Positions 22,990-34,435 of a DNA stretch of 64,000 nucleotides are shown here, in pieces. A program made the translations under genes and the position numbers. The stretch covers positions 117,903,908 through 117,967,907 of the forward strand of contig OX352763.1 in the NCBI GenBank assembly GCA_947095585.1, read 5' to 3'. Source of the stretch: Nephrocerus scutellatus. Lineage: Eukaryota > Arthropoda > Insecta > Diptera > Pipunculidae. The notes beneath the pieces were generated by a model. It had not been told where the DNA came from. It saw only the letters and a program-made list of their open reading frames with translations, and did no database searches. Each line of letters starts with the position of its first letter. The stretch's first letter is position 1.

Positions 22990-25160
22990 CGAGTATATAT
23001 CTTCATGATCATATTTGGCACTACAACCGGTGTCCAGTCCTGGCCTCCCGCAAAAAATCTCCCCACCGGTTCCGATTTCGAGCCGATGTCATCCAGTTTG
23101 GCATCCTGGTCTATGCCATCCTTCCAGCGTAGTTTTGGCAGCCTCGCTATCGTGTTCCATAAATCCTACCACAAAGGACTTTCCGAGCAGGATCCTCTTC
23201 GCTCATGCGAGCTAGGTGTCCAGCCCACCGGAGCCAACCGAGCTTAATTTTCTTCAAGATGTCGACATCGCGGTAACGCTCGTAGATCTCATCATTATAG
23301 AGTCTCCGGAATCGTCCTTCCTTACATACGGGGCCAACAATTCTCTGTAAGACTTTAATCTCGAACGCGGCTAAGACTTCAGAATGTTTTTTTCTAAGCA
23401 CCCAAGTCTCGGATCCAAATTAAAGTACTGATATGCCATTACCTTATATACCAGCAGCTTGGATGTTATGGTTAAGTTACTGGATTTGAAAAGTCTCGAC
23501 AGACTATAGTAGGCTTTGTTGGATTTAAGCAACCGTGCGCGTATTTCTGGTTCCATGCTGTTATCGGCTGCTACAGTTAACCCGAGATAGTTAAAGGATT
23601 GCACGATTTCAAATTCGCGCTGCACTATTTTAAATTGCGGGACCAATGTTGGATCTTCTAGTCGCAGACATGGCCACCATGTACTTTGTTTTGCTCTCAT
23701 TTATGTGCAGCCCCAGATCTCGTGCGGCCTGCTCGATCTGTATGAACGCTTCCTGTACAGCTTTTCGGTTTCTACCAACGATGTCAATATCGTCTGCGTA
23801 AGCGAGTATCTGAATGGACTTTTAGAGGATTATTACTCTCGCCGTTACGTCAGAGTCTCGGATCACTTTCTCCAACGCCAGGTTGAAGAGGACGCAGGCC
23901 AGTCCATCCCCTTGTCGGAGCCCGTTATAGATGTTGAATGGGCTTGATAGTGATCCGGATATTTTTACTCGGCTTATAACATTGGTCATGGTCAACCTAC
24001 ATAGTCGTGTCAGTTTATTTGGGATGCCGAATTCTCTCAAAGCTTTATACTCTGGCTATGCTATCATAGGCGGCTTTAAAGTCTATAAAAAGATGGTGTC
24101 GTGAGTTTTGAAACTCTAGACATTTTTCCATCACCTGTCTAAGGGTGTAAATCTGGTCAGTTGTTGATTTGCCTGGGATGAAGGCACACTCGTATGGACC
24201 AATGATCCCTTTAGCGTATGGGGCTATCTGATCCCGGGCCTTACTATTTTTTTATCGATTTATCGCTCTGCTTACTTCGTCTATGCTTGGTGGCGGCAGC
24301 ATTCTTCAGTCATTGGTGAAGCCTCGAATTCCTCAGTTAGCTGGCCATTTAGCAACTCATGAAAGTGCTCTTCCCATCGCTCTAAGATGCCTTTGAGATC
24401 GGCGATCAGATTACCCTCGTTGTCTTTGCAGTATGTCCGACGCGGAGTATATTGCGTCATACCGCGGACTCTTTGGTAGAACTTCCGCACCTGGTGCGGT
24501 CCTCGCTCTTTGTGTACTGTTCTAGTTCACAGACGAGATTCTTCTCCCAGGCTGCTTTCTTTCGCCGGTGAACTGTTTTCATATCTTCTGAGTTCTTTAT
24601 ATTCATCTTCGCGTGCCCGCGTTCCATGAGATTGTTGCATTTCTAGGTACGCAACAATCTTACGTTCAGTCGTTAGCTTACATTCGTCATCGAACCAGTC
24701 GTGCCGATCTCCACGACTGCTGCCTACTAATGACAGTGTTCTTAAGACGTGTCCCATTCTCTTCGACACCCGACATCTCAGCCACAGTACTTACTCTCCC
24801 TGCATTTAGGGCGTCTCCTATCGCTTGACAGTTGTCGTTTCTGGTCTCTTCGTTGCGAAGGGCAGCCGTGTTGACTCGAATCTGATTCGTGAATGCTGTC
24901 TTTCTTGATGATTCAATCTGCGCTCGGAACAATACACTAACAAGATAGTGGTCTGAGTCGACGTTCGTACCGTCATCAGGTTCGAGTTGTCTATCAACAC
25001 GTGGTCTATCTCGTTGGAAGTGGCTCCATCAAGAGATACCCAGGTGGCTTTGTGGATATTTTTACGCGCAAACGCTGTACTCGCAACGACTCTAAATGAT
25101 TGCTTGCTTGCTGCCATCTCTACGACTCGTTGTCCATTGTCATGTCATTGTCATTCGTTC
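22990..25160 (-). mobile_element. RTE-clade LINE, 5'-truncated (copy B)
   Basis: This is the same family as copy A but on the minus strand. Reading from 25,160 down: endonuclease remnant (RKNIHKATWVSLDGAT, EIDHVLID), NDNCQAIGDALNAGRVS, linker (MRKFYQRVRGMTQYTPRRTY), RT region (MREFGIPNKLTRLCRLTMTN, GLRQGDGLACVLFNLALEKV), then IVQSFNYLGLTVAADNSMEP, RARLLKSNKAYYSLSRL, EIYERYRDVDILKKIKLGWL and RWAGHLARMSEEDPARK. Over a 120-bp stretch around 23,500-23,620 it is nearly identical to copy A by eye. The 5' end is missing (only the tail of the endonuclease remains), as expected for LINE truncation, and stops and frameshifts inactivate it. Confidence 0.93.
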
Positions 25161-26774
25161 TCGAATTTGATTCGGACCAACAGGACTCGTGATTCGTTTT
25201 GTGTAATGTGAGAATCGACTCGATTTTTTTCAAACTATCAGGATTCGTGTTGTGTGATGTGGAAATCCTTTAATCTGGTAAGTAATTGATCCATCACTAG
25301 TAGCCACAAAAGATGTGAAATGACTGCGATGGTGATGGTTTCGTGACCGAATGAGGCCTGAATCTTCCTGCTCTTTAACATATTTATTGTAAACCCTTGA
25401 ATGGAGGAGTTAAGAACCTTGTTTAAGTTTGAATTACTTCGAAGTTGGAGTTGTCATAAGCTACTATTGTATCAATAAAGGCGCACAGCAGCATTTCTTT
25501 TTTTCTGTGTCTTGGATTTCTGTTGTCAGCTCCTCTGGAGCTGTTTCTGTTGACTTCCCAGTCTGATATAGGGTTCAGAGCGTTTGTTTGAAGTTTATAA
25601 GATCTGATCTAGAAACAAATTATTTGCTCTATGGTTTTAAGGAAGAATGACATGAGTCTAACAGGTCCATCCGACCTCAGGAGATTTCTTGTCAAATGCT
25701 AATCTACACAAAATCAAGATGAAATGTAGTTATTTGCGTTTAGCCATTTGCTTAATGGAAGTCAGCAAATAAAAACCAAACTTCAAAGGTAAAAACCGAC
25801 AAGAAAATTTAATTTTCACCAGCAACTATACTTTGAAGAAAAAAAGTTGTAAGCCTTGCAGACAAACAAAGTAACCTTTTCGCGGTTCTCACCAAAAATT
25901 TTATAAAATTATAATTTGATTAGGCAGGAAATTAGCACTTTTTTGAGAATTGATTTAATTTCGACTTTTCGACAGTCAAAAGTCAAAACTTTGATCACAA
26001 AGCACCTGCCGCGATGGAATATTCCACATGTTGCGATGTACAATTTCTATTATTAGTGCCTGTCTACGAACCTGCCAATAAAATGGGCAAAGGAATAAAT
26101 TGTAAATTCCCCAATTCCCCAGGTGTTTAGAGGAGTAAATGTCATTGCAGAGACACAGACAGTCTCCATTGTAAATTGTAGCATTTTATTGCCGGCGAAA
26201 AAATCTTCTCGCCGGCTATTCGTCAATACTCGTAAGAACTTTTTGTGTTTGCTTGAGCGTCTTGTCCATACGTCCGTCTGTTTGACTGTTTGTCGGTCAA
26301 TCAATCATGCAAACGCAATTTGCCACAGGAAATACGTAAATTGTGTAATTTATGTTTTTGTGTTTTTTTTTTGTTGTCAGTTTTTACTGCGGTTGTGGTC
26401 GTCTGTCGTCTGTTGATTTAGTGTTTCTCTACCGACCAATAAACAAATATTAAAAGCATAAAATATTTGCGTGAAAAAAGTGAGAGGTGCAAAAGTATCT
26501 ACATACCAGTAAGTGGGACATTTTGGTTCGCCACATACAGAGGAGTTGTATGAGCATTTATTTATGACATAACCGCATGTGTGCAGAACAGGACAGTGTG
26601 ACATTGAGTGGTGATAATTTTTGATTTTTTTATCAGATTAAAAAAATTACACAAACACGGTATATCGATTAACGAAACAAAATTATAACTTTTGGCATTT
26701 CCGCTGAGTCTGTAAGAAAATTACATAACTCGAACAGCACAACCAAATAAATCAGGCCAAAATGTTAGAAATGT
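25161..26774. other. Unrecognised stretch with minor repeats
   Basis: A diverged duplication of a segment beginning ATTCGTTTTGTGTAATGTG lies near 25,192-25,270. A short palindrome with 8-bp arms (GCCGGCGA/TCGCCGGC) lies at 26,191-26,216. Frames at 26,053-26,304 and 26,123-26,416 overlap on opposite strands and match nothing recognisable. No gene is supported. Confidence 0.45.
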
Positions 26775-26946
26775 TTGGACACAAATATTTTTTGTGAATT
26801 GAGAAGCTTTCCGTGACAAGTTATTACTCTCGGAACGTTTGTCACTATTCGCAAGAGGTGGGACACCGTGAAAAATACTTTTTTGGTGTTGCTGGGATTC
26901 GAACCTGAACCTCCATGTGCACTACCACTGAGCCACGGCGCCCACC
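26775..26946 (-). mobile_element. tRNA-derived SINE
   Basis: On the minus strand the head (26,946 to 26,885) reads like a diverged tRNA with RNA polymerase III promoter elements: A box TGGCTCAGTGG at 26,925-26,935 and a perfect B box GGTTCGAATCC at 26,895-26,905, spaced about 20 nt apart. The head ends CAACACC, which pairs only partly with the 5' GGTGGGC, so this is not a working tRNA gene. A non-tRNA body follows (TTCACGGTGTCCCACCTC, ACAAACGTTCCGAGAG) and ends near a CACAAAAAATATTTGTG segment. No target-site duplication could be fixed. No second copy was seen in this window. Confidence 0.7.
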
Positions 26947-27942
26947 ACATAAAGAGATACAGAATTTAAAAACCAATTGATTGAATTAAGAGGGTATCGT
27001 CTGCATCTATCTTACAGTTCAGATTCTACTTACTGCTGCCATTTGAACGCAAAAATTCAAATTTTACATATTTTTAACTGAAATTATATTTAATTGGCAA
27101 TAAACAAAGTCTTTACAGGTACAAATTTAACATAAAAAAGCGATGAATCCACAAAAGATAGTCGGAAGTGTTAGATACTCTGTTGTTTATTTGCATTTCC
27201 CCACTCAATAGGGGGTAAAATGTAGACCAGAATGTTCATTTTAGCAATAAAATATTTTCGTTTGATTTATAAAGTTGATATCGTATTGTTGTTGTTGTTG
27301 TTGTAGTTTTTCTATCTATATCTTTCGTTTGATAGGCTCGTGTAGGTGTTGGCATTTTAATTTCACATTCATGAATGAACGAACGTACGGGTGCGTGGTG
27401 TGTTATGATATTTGAATGTTGACTATTTTGGAATAAATAATTGTTTTCTGAAACAGTTCAGAAAATACAAGTAAAATACAAGATACTTAAGTATCTTAAG
27501 TATAAAACTATCATATAAGATTTGTGCGAATATTTTTTGATCTGAATATGAGTTTTACTTTGTGCTTTTGTTACTTAAGACAACGAGTATAGAGATTTCT
27601 CTGTACTCTTTGCTTAGGAACACATCTTTTCCCAATCAACACACAAAACGTTATCTTAAATTTAATGAAATCCTGAACTATATGTCTATACACATTGTAA
27701 TTAATAAGCTGCATTTTTACACACAAGATAATGGAATTGCAATAAGAAATAAATTCCTTGCAGAATCCATTCAATTTTGAATCTTTCTTCATTGTTTTTA
27801 GAAGAAAAGGGCATAAACATAAGGAAAAAATACGAATTATTCTACTGAGAGGACAAAGAAACCCCGCATTAAACAAAGCGTATCAGTTACGTATTCACCA
27901 TACAGTCAGTTAATTATTTATTACTAACAATAATATTACTAA
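26947..27942. other. Unrecognised AT-rich stretch
   Basis: A TTG run sits at about 27,285-27,303 and a small palindromic ACTTAAGTATCTTAAGTAT segment near 27,486. No gene was recognised. Confidence 0.45.
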
Positions 27943-27985
27943 TCGTCATATTTGGCTCTAAAACCGGTGGCCTCCCGAATAAATA
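27943..27985 (-). mobile_element. RTE LINE 3'-end scrap
   Basis: CGTCATATTTGGCTCTAAAA followed by CCGGTGGCCTCCCG matches the 3' end of RTE copy B near 23,005-23,055, with a small internal deletion. Only about 40 bp remain. Confidence 0.55.
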
Positions 27986-27989
27986 TACT

Positions 27990-28135
27990 TTTACGAAAAG
28001 TAGTTGGTAGCGCATATAGTAGAATTAGAATCCTAAGATAAATCGCAATTTAAATACTGCGTACTTAAAATAACCAAATGCTACGAAAAGTAGCTGGTAT
28101 TGCAGAAGGTTCGAATCCTAGATAAATCACAATGT
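27990..28135. repeat. Two ~90-bp repeats with tRNA-like B box
   Basis: TACGAAAAGTAG, then TGGTA, AATCCTA and GATAAATC occur at about 27,992 and again about 90 bp later. The second unit contains GGTTCGAATCC (28,108-28,118), a perfect polymerase III B box, and GTAGCTGGTA resembles an A box. This may be a decayed tRNA-derived SINE in two copies. Support is short motifs only. Confidence 0.4.
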
Positions 28136-28694
28136 ACCAAAAATAAGCACTTTTATGTAGCATACTTTTAGGCTGTAAGATTATTTGGAATTTAACCAGT
28201 GCAGTTGAAAAACTCTTGCTTGCAGAATTATTTTCAAGTACAAGTACATATTATAAGTCTTTTTGTGTGCATTTAAAAGTTGTCCAGCATAAAATTGTTA
28301 ACTTGTGTTATTTTTACTGTTAGTTTATTAAAGTTGTTATTTGTAAATTAATAAACTTGTGTTGTGTTTTTTTTTTTTTTTTTGCAAAATCACTTACGAA
28401 CTTAAAAGCCTGAATTTCGTAACAATATTATGATCTATGCTGGGCTGAATTCCGATTCAAAAGATGACGAGGCAAAACGATGTAAAGCAACATGATGAAA
28501 AGCAAGTAGATACATTACAAATTGCCATTGTTGCAATAAAATTGCAATGCAAATGTTGATTTACAACAATTTTGTAATGCAGACGTTGCAATGCAAATAT
28601 TGCAATGAAAATCATGCAAACTTTTCAATTAACTGATATAGCATTAAAGTTTACTCTCAACGCGCATTAAGATGTTTAACTTTGTTTTTTTTTT
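28136..28694. other. Unrecognised AT-rich stretch with TTGCAATG-like repeats
   Basis: A poly-T tract lies at about 28,367-28,383. TTGCAATGCAAAT-type words recur at 28,520-28,620 and resemble the minisatellite at 32.8 kb. No gene is evident. Confidence 0.4.
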
Positions 28695-29560
28695 ATATAT
28701 TTCGACGTGGATTAACTCAACAACAGTGCATTAATGAACTTAATACAACTTTTGACGATGAATCACGATCAAGGGCCAGTCTTTTACAGAATTTAATTGT
28801 GGCCGAAGTTGGCCCAACGACCAATTTCGTAAAGGTCGTCCAAAATCGGCATCGTTAGGTATTATTGGGATCAGCATACATTTAATATTGCATGAACATT
28901 TGGATTTGTTTGCGTTGGATTTGAAAATCGCTTAAAAAATGACTCGTGTCAATTGGTCCAAAGAAATGCTCAATAAATATGATCGCGGTGCTACAAAACA
29001 TGTCAATATCATCGTGACAGGTGACGAAACACGGATCTATGTATATGAGCCCGTAACTAACCACCAGTCGAAGGTATGGCTGTACCAATATGAGCCAAAT
29101 CGAATAAAAGTTGTTGGCGTACAAAGCACTTTAAAGCTAATGATCGCCTGTTTTTGAGTAAAGCGGCCAATTCTGAATGGTAAACAATCATTTGTTTGCC
29201 AGAAGTCTTCAAGGGAATAAGGTAAACCAATATCATTCTCCACCACGACAATGCGAGCTCTCACACATCGGCACAAACAAATAAATATTTGAGCGTTCAA
29301 AACATCCAAATAATGGGTCATCCGCCGTATAGTCCTGATTTTGCACCAAATGACTTCTTTTTAATCCCACAAATCAAATATAAATTGCGAAGCGGTTCGA
29401 AATGCATTTTCTGGAGGTACCTAAATCGGAGTGGAAAAAGTGCTTCGAAAATTGTTTCAAAAGCATGCAAAAGTCTATTGATCTTTATGGAGAATATTTT
29501 GAAAAACAATGTAGACATTTTTTTATAAATAAATATTTATTTTTGTTCTCTAAACCCTCA
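28695..29560 (+). mobile_element. Mariner transposon relic (mauritiana-like) with DD34D visible
   Basis: The N-terminal part is decayed (QQCINELNTTFDDESRSRAS). VNWSKEMLNKYDRGATKHVN and then VTGDETRIYVYEP follow, with the first catalytic aspartate in TGDE, and a stop falls after LKLMIACF. After a frameshift comes ILHHDNASSHTS with the second aspartate, and 34 residues later YSPDFAPND with the third, giving the mariner DD34D spacing exactly. The C-terminus reaches about 29,525. Frames 28,939-29,157 and 29,289-29,528 cover the two better parts. The DNA-binding half is largely deleted and no terminal inverted repeats were confirmed. The DRGA/KHV context resembles the mauritiana subfamily. Confidence 0.88.
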
Positions 29561-29567
29561 TAGCTCC

Positions 29568-29952
29568 TTTTTAAATTCTTTATATTGACTTCGCGTGCCC
29601 GTGTGTGGCTGGCTGGCTGGTGGAATCTTGTCATCAATTTATAACCCAATTCCTAAAGCTCGATTTTATTCAAACTTTGTATACACGTCTATCTGCGATG
29701 ACAACACTTTCTGTTAAAATTTGAACGTGATCGGGCTCCAGGGTCGGGGGGCTTCCATATAAAATAAAAAATCTTGTGATCAATTTTAAACCCACTTCCT
29801 AAAGCTCGATTTTTTTCAAACTTTGTATTTGAAAATCGCTTAAAAAACGACTCGTGTCAATTGGTCTAAAGAAATGCTCAATAAATATGATCGACAACAC
29901 TTTCTATTAAAATTTGGACGTGATCGGGCTCCAGCGTCGGGGGGTTGGAATA
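29568..29952 (-). repeat. Dispersed repeat DR1, copy c (two subunits)
   Basis: Minus-strand DR1: the A-rich/GAAGTCAATATAAAG end is at 29,568, then the GCTGGCTGGCTGG run, then two tandem subunits each with CCTAAAGCTCGATTTT, CAAACTTTGTA and ACAACACTTTCT followed by a GTGATCGGGCTCCAG block. In the second subunit the spacer is replaced by a 66-bp piece of mariner sequence (29,828-29,893). It abuts the end of the mariner relic. Confidence 0.8.
29828..29893 (+). mobile_element. 66-bp mariner patch inside DR1
   Basis: The segment matches 28,920-28,985 of the mariner relic over 66 bp with two differences. It begins TTTGAAAATCGCTTAAAAAA and ends AAATATGATCG. DR1 sequence continues directly on both sides (CAAACTTTGTA before, ACAACACTTTCT after). 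It encodes nothing on its own. Confidence 0.88.
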
Positions 29953-32820
29953 TTTGGCGGAAAACCTTAATACTGCAGATGAATTCATATTCAATTGCAA
30001 AGGCTTAGCTTAGCTATCGAAATTCAAATCTTTTGTCCCACCCTTTGTGTTTTTTAATGTAAATCTCTATAAATTTAAATACTGTTCGTTTGTAAGCGAA
30101 TCACTTGAGAAATGTTGCACCGATTTGGTTAATTTTTTTTTTAAATGTTCGTAATAAATCGAGCATGGTTTCTACGAAAAGAAAAATTGGAAAAGTTGGC
30201 ATGAAAATTGGAAAATTCGAGAAAAACTCGAGGTGTCTTTTTCCATGAGATTTTTGTATGAATACCATACCATAACCATAATTCACGATTCGAATGATGG
30301 ATTTGCGAAATTTTTTGTTTTTAGTTTGGCTATTAGTTTTTTAATTTTTCACCAACAGTGTTGTTGTGAAGTAATTTTTAGTTGTATTTCTTAATTATAG
30401 ACTAAAGAAAACGTAAAATTGTAATATCAGCTACCACGATGGTAAGAGGAATGCGAAGTTCATGTTTGCGGGAACAACTATTGTGAAATAGAAATATATG
30501 AGCATATAGCTTCTGTATACTAAGTTCTTAATAAATGTTCATTCTTTTTAGGTAAATAGGAAAAAAAGCGCTTCCTTGACATCTAAATAAAAACTATGTG
30601 TCTAGTATCAGCCCCTAACATCAATGTTGTAATCTCAAATAATCAAATCATTATGGTTCCCGCTATCGCCAACGCTACGCTACTATGGCAAATTAAAATC
30701 TCATAAAAAATAATGTGGCGGCAAAAAAAATAAATAAATAAACCGGTCGCGCATCTACCAATTTTGTGAGCTAAAGTCTTCGCCTTCTTTGCTATGCCGC
30801 TTTGCTATCAAATGGCCTGCTTGTGGTGTGCCTCCACCAACCGAAATCAAAAGGTCAGCAGGAAGCAGCTCACCTGTCTGACGAAGACGACACATTTTTG
30901 CTTCCACTTTGAAAATTTTAAAAGCCGCCCACATAGTGGGTGTACCAGATGACAAATCGCCCAAACATTTGGTATTGTCACGGTCGTTTAAAAATTCGTT
31001 GAATTATTGCCATGTTGCCGGTTGGTTGGGTGCGTGTAGATTCAAGAGATGAAAAAAATCACGTGGGCTCGCTGATAGGCGACCTGTCTGTCCATCTGTC
31101 TGCCTTGAGTCTGACTAACCGACTGAGATCAAAAAAACTAACTAACTGTCAGATGAAATAAAAACCTGTTCCTTGTGAAATTGGATTTCGGTAAACTTCC
31201 GTGATCGACTGATCATCTTTTCAAATCTTGTTGCTTGAAAGACAACGTCTAACTTTATTCCTTTATCGTTAAACGAAAAATTGTCAGCTCTTTGAAATTT
31301 TTGGAATTTCTCCAAAAAAAAAACTCCATCTCCAAAAAAGAATTCACAAAATGATCAGAAATTAAAAATAAAAAACGGCCGAAACGTACGTTCGTTCAGA
31401 CTTCAGAGTTTAAGTCCTGTAACAAGAACCCATCAGATATCGTGTGGGCCTGCGAGTAATTTTCCGCATCGATTAAGATTATCGCATAAATTATCTGATT
31501 GGAAATGATATCGCCCGATAAAATGACAACAACAACAACAGCAACAACAAACAGGCAGGCAGAAAATTGCAGAAGAGCAGACTCGTGCCTTCGTGAGGTT
31601 TTTGTGTTACTACCAAAAAATTTTAATTCAAAACAAAACCAAACAACAAAAAATTATAAAGAAAGCAAGCAAAGCGCTCCGAAACCTCAAAACATAAAAT
31701 TCGGGTTTGGAGTTTCTCATTACACAGGCCGGCCGCTTCGGTCGTCTTCAGATTGTGCACAGGAATGCAAACAAAAGCAAAGATGTTTTATAGTTGCCTG
31801 GCCGCCTTTCCTCCCTCCCTAAACGTGCGCTGGCAATTCTGCTGCACACAAAGTACCACACGTTTGCGGTGGGATATCGAATTACGAGCAACTTCGACAG
31901 TCCGCGGGTTGGGCCCACTTTTCTGCACTTTACTGCTAAGCGAACAACCAGATATGGGAACTGCAGTTTTTTGTTTGGAAAAATGTCTGGCCGGTCGTGT
32001 GGTACTTCGTCGTCATCACTGGAAGATGTGATACCTATGTACAACCAACGTACTGTACAACTATTGAACGACTTGTTTGTGTGTGTATCTGTGTAAATCT
32101 TTCAATTGAATCTTTGTACTTTTCTCATTGTACCTTTCATTGTTTGTAATTACGTAAGTGACGACTGTACGTAGCGGAACCGCTTCACATTTTATTGCAT
32201 ATCAAGCGCTTTTCTGCGTACTTGTCACCAGCAATAACAACTGTCGTCAGTAAATCTTTAGATTTCCACGTGCACCGCAATAAAAAGGAACAACACAATG
32301 TAATATGCATTCCATTTATTAGTTGGTATAGCATGGCTTTTGAGTTCCCAGAAGGGACAACAAGTTGACTAGCAGCGAGAAGAATACGTTGGATTGTGCC
32401 CTAAAATTGTTACAAACTTTACAGCACAGATTCAATCGCACTTTATGGTAAAATGTGGGAATTTCTGCTTACAAGTCTGGCCAACCAACACTTTCTCACA
32501 TTCCTAATTTACTTTTGTTTGGCGGAAAATTCTTCTATTTTGTATGAATGTGTTTACTCGTACTTGTGACATTTTATTATGGGTCTGTTGCCTTGTGTGC
32601 GTCTTTTTTTGCAATCGAAGATCATTCAAAAGTGCAGGCTGAAAGGTAGGTAGGTAGATAACTGCTAATCCAATGACTACTTCTTCCGTTCTTATAAATT
32701 GATTTTCGTTTTCAATCAGCACCTATTACAGGGACATAGGACAATATGATTCGTCTAAACGAATTGGAGATTAATTCGGAAGTCAACGTTAATTAACAAG
32801 AAAAACTAAAAATATTAAAG
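29953..32820. other. Unrecognised stretch
   Basis: The block near 30,423-30,446 (TAATATCAGCTACCACGATG) repeats the left half of the 12.83 kb hairpin. CAA repeats lie near 31,522-31,550. The minus-strand frame at 30,755-30,964 (ending HSKEGEDFSSQNW) and the overlapping frames at 31,499-32,096 match nothing I recognise. No gene is called. Confidence 0.4.
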
Positions 32821-33655
32821 CAAAATGTTTCAAAATGTAATGTAAAATGTTGCAATGCAAAATGTTGCAAAGCGCAAATGTTACAAAACAAAATGTTCGA
32901 AACAAAACGTTACAAAGCTAAATGTTGCAATCAAAATGTTGTAGAAAAACTAAAAATATTAAAGCAAAATGTTCTAAATGTAAAGTAAAATGTTGCAAAG
33001 TAAAATGTTGCAAAACAAAATGTTCGAATCAAAATGTTGCAAAGCTAAATGCTGCAAACTAAAATGTTTTAGATGTTGCAAACCTATATGTGCACGCTAA
33101 ATGATGCCCACAAAATGTGACAAAGCTAATATCTTCTGAGGCGAAATGTTGTAAAACAAAATGTTGCAAAGCAAAATGTAGAGAATCAAAATGTTGCAAA
33201 GGTACATGGTGCAAAGCAAAATGTTGCAAAACAAAATGGTACAAAGCTAAACATGTTGAAATCAAAATGTTGCACAGCATGACAAACCAAAATTTTGATA
33301 AGCAAAATGTAGCAACACAAAATGTTGCAAAACAAAATGTTGCAAAGGTAAAAATGTTGCAATCAAAATGTGGTAGATATAATAAAACAATATGTGTAAA
33401 GCTAAATGTTGCCCACAAAGTGTGGCAAAGCTAAATGTTGCTGTCAATATATTTTATAGCGAAATTTTGTTAACTCAATGTTGCAAAACAAAATGTAGCA
33501 AAACGAGATGTTGTCAAGCAAAATGTTGGAAAACTAAATGTGGCAAAGCTAAAAATGTTGATATAAAAATGTTGCAAAGCATGATGTAAACAAAAATTTT
33601 GAAAAGCATAATGTTGCAGCACAAAATGTTGCAAAGCGAGATGTTGCAAACGAAA
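32821..33655. repeat. Minisatellite built on a ~15-bp CAAAATGTTGCAAAG unit
   Basis: Dozens of variants of AAAATGTTGCAAAGC, with occasional TCAAAATGTTGC, GATGTTGC and longer spacers, fill about 835 bp. Because 15 is a multiple of three, both strands stay open in places: plus strand gives Cys/Lys-rich frames (CCKTKCCKAKC) and minus strand gives LQHFVLQHFA-type frames (33,059-33,418). These are by-products of the repeat. A few stray units reappear at about 34,310-34,372. Confidence 0.9.
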
Positions 33656-34435
33656 AAACCGAAACGGGAAATATTTTCAAAAGCCTGAATTTGTAGTTAC
33701 AGAGGACTTGGCCAAACTAGGAAAAACCACAAAGAATGATCAAAGAATCTTTTGAAAAGTTGGGTAACATCATTCCGGGTAGCAGCATTTGAAACAAAAT
33801 CTTCCGCATAGCCTTGGTGCAGTTTTTGGCGACAAGAAACTCATTGATTTTGTGGAATTTGCAACATTCCACTCAAGTCTCTTCAGTTTTTGAAAGCTGA
33901 ATTTTGATAAATGTGCGTGCCTTTTTCGTTTGTTAGGCTGGTACTACAAACGAATCCGGTACGATTCACTGTCAAGTTGTTGGCCTTCAAAAAAGACGGA
34001 ATGGTTCAATAGAGGTCCCAAGAATTTTCAGGGCTCACTTACGTCATTATTTGTAATATTTTTTTTAGTCAATGTTTTTTGCAGTTTTCCCTGACCATGA
34101 TCCATTGATTTGGACTCGGGTCGTTTTAGTTTCTTGATCGTTTTTCCGTATTGCTTTTCCAACGAATCAGAGAGAATTCTGAGAAAATAAATTGAAACCG
34201 GCCACAAACGTGAGGAATATGTGTGTTATTGTAAGTTACATTCCTTCTGAAAAGCGAAAGCAAAAAGCCTTGAAAGTCAACACTAAATTCATAGAGTTTG
34301 TCTCCTAAAGCAGAATGTTGCGAAGCAAAGTGTTGCTGTGTCACAGAAAATGTTCCAGTCTCACATAAAATGTTCTTAATATCCTTTTCTTATTTTCTTA
34401 TTAAGCCAGAAAATCAAAAATTCGCTTTAGGAGAA
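33656..34435. other. Unrecognised stretch with stray minisatellite units
   Basis: Mostly unique sequence. Near 34,310-34,372 there are GAATGTTGCGAAGC and AAAATGTTCCAGTC words like the adjoining minisatellite. The intervening DNA may be an insertion into the array. Confidence 0.4.

Noticed and set aside
26885..26946. Functional tRNA gene
   Set aside because: A and B boxes are present but the acceptor stem pairs only partly and the anticodon arm is not convincing; called a SINE head instead.
33059..33589. Cys/Lys-rich and LQHF-rich frames
   Set aside because: Translation of a 15-bp minisatellite; not evidence of a metallothionein-like or other protein.
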